A stretch of DNA of 56,386 bases from Chromera velia. Lineage: Eukaryota > Sar > Chromeraceae. Below the pieces are notes generated by a model, which saw only the letters and a program-made list of their open reading frames with translations, did not search any database and was not told the origin of the DNA. The position numbers and the translations under genes were made by a program. Position 1 is the stretch's first letter. Each line of letters starts with the position of its first letter. The DNA lies in NCBI GenBank assembly GCA_018398765.1, contig JAHBMJ010000002.1, positions 82,228-138,613 on the forward strand, in the 5' to 3' direction. Of this stretch, positions 27,352 to 36,500 are shown in pieces.

Positions 27352-28135
27352 CGTTCACGAATCAGCATTCAACTGAATGTGCGATGGGTGAACGATCAAA
27401 TGGAGGAAGGCGAAAGGAAAAAACATCGAGATTGAGAGACTAACGTGTTTTGTTCGTTCGTTCTATGTATGTATGTATGTATGTATGTATGTTGATGGAT
27501 GTTGGAGACTTACGTTCACGAATCAGCATTCAACTGAATGTGCGATGGGTGAACGATCAAGTGGAGGAAGGCGAAAGGAAAAAACATCGAGATTGAGAGA
27601 CTCACGTGTTTTGCTTGCTCATTCTATGTCTGTCTGTATGTATGTGTGTTGATGGATGTCGGACACTTACGTTCACGAATCAGCATTCAACTGAATGTGC
27701 GATGGGTGAACGATCAAGTGGAGGAAGGTCGAGTGAAAAAACATCGAGATTAAGAGACTAATGTGTTTTCTCTGCTCGTTCTATGTCTGTCTGTCTGTAT
27801 GTATGTGTGTTGATGGATGTCGGACACTTACGTTCGCGAATCAGCATTCAACTGAATGTGCGATGGGTGAACGAGCAAGTGGAGGAAGGCGAAAGGACAA
27901 AACGTCGAGATTGAGAGACTAATGTGTTTTGTTTGCTCGGTCTATGTATGTATGTATGTATGTATGTTGATGGATGTCGGACACTTACGTTCGCGAATCA
28001 GCATTCAACTGAATGTGCGATGGGTGAACGAGCAAGTGGAGGAAGGTGAAGTGACAAAACATTGAGATTAAGAGACTTTCGTTACGTGTTCTGTATGCTC
28101 ACTCTATGTCTATCTGTCTGTCTGTATGTTGATGC
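27352..28135. repeat. five-copy minisatellite, period about 155-161 bp
   Basis: Copies start at 27352, 27513, 27670, 27831 and 27986 with CGTTC[A/G]CGAATCAGCATTC. Each has a conserved core of about 100 bp (CATTCAACTGAATGTGCGAT, then AGTGGAGGAAGG) followed by a (TATG)n or (TCTG)n microsatellite of different length and a closing TTGATGGATGTCGGACACTT. The core contains the palindrome ATTCAACTGAAT. No frame is conserved through the copies. Confidence 0.9.
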
Positions 28136-30119
28136 ATGCCTGTGATGGAACAGGTAATTGAACGAAAAACAACCGTGCACACACACGCACACAGAAACCC
28201 ACACAGACCAAGCCCGTCTTCATCCACTCATCCAAGGGAAGAATACTAGTAGAACAGAGCGAGTGTCTGAACAGCTCCCCTCCCCGGACGGAATGTCTGA
28301 CACACAGGGGGATCATGAGTGAGATCGCGTATGCATTCATGTGAAGGTTGCGCACACAGCCGCGTGCTTTTGACTTCCTTCGTGCCCTTTCCTTTCTTGG
28401 TGCTTGCATGCACGAAAGGTGTCCTGATGTTAATTCTTCATCAAATCAATTTATCGATCGATTGATTAATGAATCTACCTGAGAAGGGATTAATTCCGGG
28501 CAGAGCTGCTTCCTGCCTGCAATTTATGCTGTCGACTCGAAGTGCATTTAATATGGGGTTGTTCTCCACTTTTCTGTCTTTCTCTCTCACTGTCACCTCT
28601 TCGTACTGCACGAACAGGATGCATGCAGTCGTTTCGATGCTCACTTGTTTGTCAGATGCCATTTTTGTCTTTTAATTCTGCCTGCCTGGCTGTGACCGAC
28701 TGTACGTTGTGAAAGAATTCAGTCCTCGTGAGAGCCCGGGCCGGGCGAGGCTCTGCCTTCTGTCTGTCTTGGGGGGTGCATGGCGGTGCACTGGCAGAGC
28801 TACGACACTGAATCGCTCGGACCGGGTACGTCTCGGATCGGGTGCGCGGACGTCAGATGCGGATCGATCGGTATTTTGCTCCAACCGGTCGTGTCATGCA
28901 GCTATGGGCGTTCTGTGAGGTTCGTAGTGAGACTAGTAAAGATCGGTGCGGACCGTGCGGAGAAAAGAAACTGAACAAAGATCTATATATGATGAGATAC
29001 GTTCACTAGTACGTTCAATTCATCATCATTATCATGCTTAGCATGATACACATGTCTTCGTACCATCAGCTAGGCCATCAACCCATTTCTAGGTTTTCAG
29101 TGTTGCGTGCCACCGTGGTTGTGGGACACGCACGCGGTCTACATTCTCGCTTTGCCGGGCCAGGATTCATATCCAGGGCCGCGCCGGGCGTTTACCGCAT
29201 CCGTCCTTGACCTATCGCGTTCATCCGTTTCGTCCAATGCGTTCGATCAATCGATAAGAGTGACGTACTTTGTCCGGCTTTCGTTCTATTCCTCTATCTA
29301 ACAGTCTTTGGACTCTGAATGACGGCCGAGCCCCGGGTGTACCTCTATACAGTCTTTATGTCTGTTTAGTATCATCATTATGGTACACAACATTCAGCGT
29401 TAGGCAGCAATCAATTTTATTTCCATATCAGTATAGTATAACAACATCAATTCTGAGTATGACATCAATTACTAGTCTAATTTACTAGATCAATCAGTAT
29501 CTGAATAAATTCAATTGTGTAGCAGTAACTAGGACAGAAGGAAGAGATGAAAGACGTATAGGCCAGACGCTAGGAACAAACTTTAAGTCAATGCCCCCCC
29601 GTGTAGCATAATCTAGAGCATAATTTAAAAAACGTCATAAGGAAATTCAATTTGAATACTAGTTTGAATGAAGCGAGGGGTATAGTTAAACCGTGGTTTG
29701 AGAAATTCTAGGAGAAAATTTGAAAAGATATACATGCATGTACATGCATGACTCGCAATATGAGAAGCTAGGGGGCTAACTATCTATGTATGAGCGCCTT
29801 TAAATACCTTTCTCACTCTCTAATTCACTCTTAGGGTATACGTGAATGAATGTGAACGGAACTTGCATGCATGTTATGCATGCTTCGCAGTTGGAAAGAG
29901 CCTACTAGTAAATGGTATGCTCACCAGCTTTTACTGCCTTAATTTAATTCAATTCATGACTTATGAGATGTAATTAAGATATTATAATAAATTAATTTAT
30001 CTGGAAATTTCTTTCATTCATTTTTTTCTTCCAAGTTGTTTTTCGGGGGCACGCTATTCAAGTTCAATGCATGCAGTCTAGCATTCAGTCAATCTAGTAT
30101 TAGGTATAATAGACAAATA
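28136..30119. other. intergenic DNA, no gene recognised
   Basis: Mixed GC up to about 29300, then AT-rich. Short frames on both strands have no coding character. No tRNA, rRNA or transposase signature was seen. Confidence 0.45.
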
Positions 30120-30127
30120 GTACACAC

Positions 30128-31232
30128 CTAGGGTTGAACACTAAAGTTTTAAAGTTTTTTTTTGTTAAAGTTTTTTTTTTGCCCTTTAGACTTTATTTTA
30201 AAAAAATATTTTTCAATCAGTTTTTGAGTAGATCGTTAATTAAGTCAGTCATAAGTTAGACTCATAACTAAACTAATCAACTAGCCTACATAGAAGATGG
30301 CACAAGCTTAGTCTCTTTAAGTTGAAATTTATGTTCACATTGAAAACAATCATCAGCGAGATCGATCGGATCTAGCATCGGAAGAAAAGTGATCGGATAA
30401 CATCATGGATCAAAAGTTTAGATGTACTTGCACCGGGAAGTAAACACTCGCAATCGTTAGAATCAATGGATTTCAGATCAGGTATACAACGCAGGAATTC
30501 CCTTTCATCTAGCGACTTAACACAAGAACGCGCCTAAGAACGCACATAAAGAAAGTCTATGTATAAAGCCATCAAGAAATCGAATTCAAGAATCATGTAC
30601 ACAGAGTTTGTGCTCGCGACATTCATCAAACACATAGCAAGGAGTCCAGCGATTGAGGAGTACTACATAGATTTTCTGCATGCGATAGGCGATCAACACA
30701 AATGTACACAACATGAACGAACTCAACTTTGCCTTGTCTGCATTTAAAGGCACGAATGATTGCATAAAAAGAGAAGAAGAAAAAAGAGGACAGATGAAAG
30801 GGAAACACAATTTGATATCAATTTCTCTCTCCTCACTCATCATCTGACTCTTTGAGCGCGCGGCGGTTCTTGATACGGTGACGCTTCGGGGTTCGCTCAG
30901 CTACGTCAGAAGAGGACCAAAGTTACCGGTTGTTTGGATTTATATTAACGTTGTTTCTAGGAATTTTTATGAGAATTGTAATTAATATAGTAATGCATTA
31001 CATACATCGTTTTGAAATTTAAAAAATTTTTGTATAACTATAGTATATCTAGTAATTTATAAAGCATCAACTTTGTCTGCAATAATATAAATGAAACCAA
31101 CTTCTCTAGCAATGTCTTTTAAATGAGCTCTTGCATGTCTGGTTGCATGTTTACTTTTAAAGTTTTAAAGTTAAAGTTTAAAGTTTTGCAAGCAAACTAT
31201 ATTATAAAAAAAACTTTAGTGTCCAACCCTAG
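30128..31232. mobile_element. non-autonomous TIR DNA transposon, 8-bp target duplication
   Basis: The left end CTAGGGTTGAACACTAAAG (30128) and the right end, which reads CTAGGGTTGGACACTAAAG on the other strand (ending at 31232), form 19-bp terminal inverted repeats with one mismatch. The octamer GTACACAC flanks both sides (30120-30127 and 31233-31240). Subterminal AAAGTTTTAAAG motifs occur inside both ends. The 1.1-kb interior has only short frames (for example 30559-30747), none resembling a transposase. The 8-bp duplication suggests hAT-type mobilisation in trans. Confidence 0.8.
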
Positions 31233-31240
31233 GTACACAC

Positions 31241-31910
31241 TCAATACGTCCGTGAAAAACAGCTACTATTCAGTCTATAGCCATATTTAATAAAATAACA
31301 ATAATTCAGTGCTGCACTGCATGAAGCTAGCACCGAAGAAGACGTTTGACTAGGGCAGATCTCTCTGACACCCCCCTCAGTGCGTTACCACACACCAGTG
31401 GACCCTTTCTCCCTTTCTTTCTCTAGTTCTTTCTTCGGCTCTCACCCTACACTCTGACGGTCCTCGCTCCCCCTTCTTTATCATAAAAAAACGATTTTCT
31501 GCATGGCCCATTGCGTTCCTCCCCCAACTTCCACGTTGCCTCCTCAGTGCTATCATTTCTCAAGAACTGATCACACGCATTCAAATCGAGAGCAGATCTA
31601 TACATTTGGTCATGATACAGAGAAATGCACGAAGCAGTTCGATATCGTTCATGCAACAAGAGTTCGTGGGAGGACTCCATGGACAAAGCACGCAAGATAC
31701 CGCAAGCAACGCGGATTTTGTTAGAGCCTAAATGCGATAGATCTCCAAAGTTGTCACCAGGGCCATCAAGGTCAGGTATTTTGCCCTCGACGCACAGTGA
31801 CTGCCTCTGGTGAGGGCACCCATCCCGAAACTGGATCATTTACAGAGAGGACTCTTCTCAATTTCATTTACACTGTGTGGCTGGTCAACTGAAGACCAGT
31901 TCTTCTTCTG
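31241..31910. other. 3' flank of the CAP-domain gene
   Basis: Between the transposon and the CAP gene stop. An open leftward frame at 31447-31839 exists but lacks any recognisable motif and sits where the 3' untranslated region of the CAP gene is expected, so I do not call it. Confidence 0.45.
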
Positions 31911-32597
31911 CTAATGCAGTCCAGTTGCAAAGAGAAGGGGTACCACCACTGCGGATGCTGTTGCAATCATGGAAGGCGTTGAAAGCATCGGGGCCGCAGA
32001 CTGAGTCGTGTTTGTGGTTGTACCTGTCTCGGCAAAGTACCCCTCTGCCTTCACCCTACAGCCTGCTTCGTCATTCTTTGCAGCAAGCACGTTTTCCTCG
32101 AACCCCCCTTCCATGTTTGGTGTATCTGTTGTGAGAGTGTCTCCTCCCTTGTATCGACATACGAACAGCGTGTCCTTCTTCCCGCACCCAAACGAAGTCA
32201 TCCCTTTCCACACGATGATGGTGAAGTGCCCCGCCTCTTTGACAAACTTCCCCGCGCCCTTCTCGTCTCCGTTCGTGAAGTATTTGTCTTTCTCACTGTA
32301 CCATCCAGCAACTGCGGTGGTGGGAGTGGCATAGTACTTCGCCAGATTCTCCGCAGCCGGACCTTCGCATGGAGGCAAGTCGTATGAATTGGAGTGCTCA
32401 AATTTCTCGCGTTCTGCCCAGTTTTCTGCTGATGCTGCTACACACAAGTCCCAAGGAACCATGTCTACTCCGTGCATGCAACGGTAAGTGTTGTGCGCAA
32501 CGCTGAACTGCTTAATCTCATCCATGGTCATGTTGTAAGCTGTGCCGACGGTGACCAGAAGTGCCGCCAGCGCAGCACGAAAGAGTGGCGTGGCCAT
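31911..32597 (-). CDS. secreted CAP/SCP-domain (PR-1-like) protein
   Basis: A single-exon frame of 228 aa from ATG 32597. Residues 1-20 are a clear signal peptide (ATPLFRAALAALLVTVGTA). Residues about 25-150 match the CAP (SCP/TAPS, PR-1) fold: HNTYRCMHGV, WDLCVAASAENWA, the FEHSN motif, CEGPAAENLA, AVAGWYSEKDKY, then GHFTIIVWKGMTSFGCG and a closing LFVCRY strand. The GHF and FEH histidines with the two acidic residues are the usual CAP cavity ligands. Seven or so Cys residues suggest disulfides. The tail after residue 190 is Thr/Ser-rich and ends in a hydrophobic segment of about 20 residues, compatible with a GPI-anchor signal or a membrane anchor. CAP proteins are extracellular; many bind sterols or lipids. 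It is divergent from the PGGGxFR gene. Confidence 0.9.
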   Translation of the reverse strand: MATPLFRAALAALLVTVGTAYNMTMDEIKQFSVAHNTYRCMHGVDMVPWDLCVAASAENWAEREKFEHSNSYDLPPCEGPAAENLAKYYATPTTAVAGWYSEKDKYFTNGDEKGAGKFVKEAGHFTIIVWKGMTSFGCGKKDTLFVCRYKGGDTLTTDTPNMEGGFEENVLAAKNDEAGCRVKAEGYFAETGTTTNTTQSAAPMLSTPSMIATASAVVVPLLFATGLH

Positions 32598-33509
32598 CTT
32601 GCCACCTCGACAGAGAAAAGAAGTCTTGCAGATAAAACCGTTCCAAGGCTTTGCAAAGCAAGACTGTTGTGCTATGTAGAGCTACAGGGCATCAACAGTA
32701 CTATAGGGAAGGAGAGAAGAAACAAGGGACGAAGACGGCATGTAGAGCCGATTACTTACCGCATGCATGTAGAATTCGGCTTTTTTTGTGCCTCGGATGG
32801 CAGCTTTCAAGGCAAGAGGCCCCAGTAACTTCGCACGTGCGGCCGCAAAGTTTCGCAAACGGCACTCATGCAGAAGATAGCCGGACCTGGAATTTCCGAT
32901 CAAGGCACTAATCAAAAAGAGAGTGTATCGTAAAGTGAACTGTGACTGAGTTCCACCGATGCCCGGCGCAGTTTCTCCAGAGATTCGACGCTTTTTTCAG
33001 GTGTCGGCGGTATGCTATTTTTTTTCCGTGGGCCTCTAAAAATTCGACACAGAATCGGTACAGGCGCGCGACACGTGTTGTTCACTTTTTTCTGAGAGCA
33101 CGAAAACAACATGCATGCAGCAGGACCTTGTATATATATTCGACTTCGGATCTGGTGACACGCCTCGAAAAAGTCATTGAGTTTTCATCGTAAGCATCAA
33201 AACTCGAGAGAGAGGTCAGAAGACACCAAACAATAAGTTCGGCCTTCTAATTAATCGTACCAAGACATTCTTTGAAACAACGACTTCAATTCAGAGTCCG
33301 CAACACTCAGAAAGGAAACCCTTCGGACGCGGCTCTTGCTCAGGAGCCTTGAGCGGCTCGTCTGCGCACATCAGCAAAAAGCTGGTTGTTCAGCTTGCAG
33401 CTTTAACGTAGTCTCTGAATCAGACTCTTTCACTGAGTGACAAAGAAAGAGAGAGAGAGAAAGGAGTTTATTTGCTGCTGTTGTTCTGTTCTTCTGTTGA
33501 GCTGTAACG
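32598..33509. promoter_or_regulatory. bidirectional upstream region of the CAP and PGGGxFR genes
   Basis: About 910 bp separate the two divergent start codons, both of secreted proteins. No further gene is seen here. Compact spacing makes shared regulation possible, but I cannot identify specific sites. A TATATATAT string occurs at 33132. Confidence 0.4.
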
Positions 33510-36500
33510 ATGATGTCTACCCGATCGCTGTTGCTGGCACTGCTCGTCGGTGTTGCAGCCGTGAGTGTTCCCCTTGTGCTCCAAGTGAGCGAGAGTGAGA
33601 TCAAAGAATCCCTGAATGTCCGACAGAGGAAGACAGTCACTTTTGACATCACCAACAACGGAGAGGAAGACATCACTTTGAACATCGATCTCGAATCCGG
33701 TGTCTACTCAAAATGGTGGTGGCTGCCCGTGGGCGTCTTCCGCTCTGTTGACTTCTTCAACTTCTGGACGTACTACCTCCCCGGAGGGGGGGTCTTCAGG
33801 TCTCAGCCCTGGCAACCGTCAGTCGACACCCTACCTGCTTCCTTCGATTCTTGTTGCACAAGCAACACTTGAACAACACTGTGTGTTGCTCACTGTTGAA
33901 TCACTCCCTCTATCCCCCCCCCTCCTTGCAGGTTTGTGCCTGGTGGTGGTGTCTTCCGCAACTTTACGTTCATGCCTCCTGGAGGAATCTTCAGGAGCAC
34001 CATGAGCTACCCTTCCACCTTCATGCCCAGCGACATGCCCACCAGCCAGCAGACATGGTTCTTCCCTTCCACTGGCCTCTTCCGCTCCCTCCCCTACTAC
34101 GCCCCCGTCGCTCCCTGGATCGGCGAGGGTGACCTCGTGAATGCCGAGAACACGACTTGGAACGGCTACCCCTTCCTTCCCGGTGGTGGCGTGTGGAGGT
34201 CCACTGACGACTACTGCCCCTGGTGCGGGTTCCTCCCTGGAGGGGGTCTCTTCAGAACTGAAGATAACTTCTGGTACGTCTACCTTCCCGGTGGAGGAAT
34301 CTTCAGATCCGATGGAAGATTCTATGAGCCATTCACCCCTGGTGGAGGCATCTTCAGAAACGATTCCTCTTGCCCCCCCGGAGGCTGCCCCTTTTTCCCT
34401 GGTGGTGGGGTGTTCAAAGGAGACGAGGGGACCTTCGATGAGACCTTCGTGCAGTCGAACGGTTTCGCTTCCGAGGAATTTTTCCCTCAGGGCCTTTTCC
34501 GTAGTTCCGCAGACGGTTTCGGTCTCCCTGTAGGTCTGTTCAGAGAGGAGGAGGGACAGGAAGATACCCTCTTCATGCCTGGAGGCGGACTGTTCCGCAG
34601 TCCCAACGGGTCCGTCCCGTTCCTTCCCGGCGGCGGCATCTTCCGCAACGGCACTGGAGGAGACGTTCCCTTCATTCCCTCTGGTCTTTTCAGGGAGATG
34701 ACTGAAGGAAGCACCTTCCCCGAGTCGTTCGTTCCCATCGGTCTGTTCAGAGACAACAACAGCAACCCCGTGCCCTACTTGCCTATTGGCCTGTTCAGAG
34801 GCAACGAGACAGACTTCCAACCCTTTTCCCCTGTCGGGCTCTTCCGTCAGGCTGATGCCTCCACCTTCCAGCCCTTCATTCCCGGCACCGGACTCTTCAG
34901 AGAGGACAGTGGAGCTTTCTTCCCTCTGTTCCTCCCTGGAGGGGGAGTCTTCAGAAACGACTCCGGCACTGCCTACTATCCCTTTGTGCCCTCCGGCCTC
35001 TTCAGAGACTCCGACGGTGCTGTGTGGGAGACCAACGAAGGGTCATCCTTCTCTCAGCAGGTGGAGGTGGTCGGTGCCTCCGATCTCTCCTCCTGGGCCA
35101 GACTGAAGAGCTCATCCACAGTGTACCTCAGAAAGGGAAAAACCACTACAGTCAGAGTGGAACTCCTCGGCGCTCGTCACGGACAGTTCGGGTCAGTTGG
35201 AAGGAAGAGGGAGAAGCTAGATAGACAGACAAAAAAGGGAGGGGGGGAGTGACAAGAAGGGGGGGGCAACAAATGTTGTCGTCTCCAGTCAGTCTGATAC
35301 AGAATGTTTTCCTGTCGGGTGATGTGGTATTGTTTTCTCGTGTTTCATGATCTTTCTCCTTTGTGTGATTCCATCGTAGAGTGCTCTCTTCCAAACTTCT
35401 CTTCTCCTCTTCTTCTTCTCTGCCTTTTTCATGCAGTGCTGACCTGAAGATCTCCGCTGAGGGCCATGAGACCATCAGCGTCCCCATCAAACTGGACGTC
35501 CACGGCACCCCCCAGGCCGAGTCTCTCCCTGAGGAGATGGATTTCGGCACCCAGGCCGTGCACCAACCCTCCGAGGCCAAGTCCTTCGATATCGGCAACA
35601 AGGGCACCTGGCACAGCAGCAACACCCCCCTCTTCGTGGAGGTCGCCTCTGTGAACAGCGAAAAGGGACACCAGGCAGCCTTCGAGGTCCTCCCCCCCGT
35701 TGGCTCCGTCATCGTCGTAGACTCCTCTTCCAAGATCGAGGACGCGGTCCAGGTCCGGTGCGTTCCCTACGCCTCCGGATCTCTTGAGGCAGAGCTGGTC
35801 TTGAAGACCAACGAGGAAGGAGACGGCATCGGGTCCTCTCTTGAGAAGACACGCACCGTCTCCCTCAAGTGCGCTGGTGCCGAGATGTCCGTCACCCCTG
35901 ACGCCATCGCAGCAGTTGTTGACCCTGACGTTCCTGCAGACGTTGAGGTCTCTCTGCAGAACCTGAAAGTCGAGGGTGACCTCTCCTACACCGCCTTCTT
36001 CCTTCCCGAGGGCGACTACTCTGCCGATGTCGTTTCCTCCTACACCGTCTCTGAGGGGGGGTTTGCCTGGATGGACATCCATGGCCTGTCTGGAGCCAGA
36101 CGTTTGAACAACAACGCCAGGCGACAGCTGCCCTTCCCCGTCAGGACCATGGGAGGCCCTGCAAGCCACGTGAAGATTCTGGAGGACGGAAAGGTCGAAC
36201 TCTACTCTAACGACCCCAACCACTCCACACAGGTCTGTCTGTCCTTGGGGGGTCTTGTGATCACTCAGGTTGAGAGCAGCTGCTAGCTTCTAACTCTCCT
36301 CACCGTCCTCCGAAATACCCCTCTATCCTTCCTCTGTCTACACAGACGTGTTTTCTTCCAGCAGCTTATCGATGTCCTCGACCATGTGAATTCATCAACT
36401 CTCTTCTCTCTCTTTCCCTTGACCGCACATTTGCAGATTCTGGCCCCCTACGCCACCGACTTGAAGCGTCCCGTGTTTGGCAACAGGGACACCGGAATCT

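Noticed and set aside
24700-27400. Several frames of 70-230 codons in the TTCC/TTTC-rich region
   Set aside because: They consist mostly of Phe/Leu/Ser or Lys/Glu/Arg runs from simple repeats and have no splice-supported extension.
31447-31839. 130-codon leftward frame downstream of the CAP gene
   Set aside because: No motif, starts at an arbitrary ATG and lies in the expected 3' untranslated region.
33831-34820. 329-codon antisense frame across PGGGxFR array 1
   Set aside because: It mirrors the codon composition of the forward repeats and starts in the intron; the forward frame has signal peptide, spliced exons and domains.
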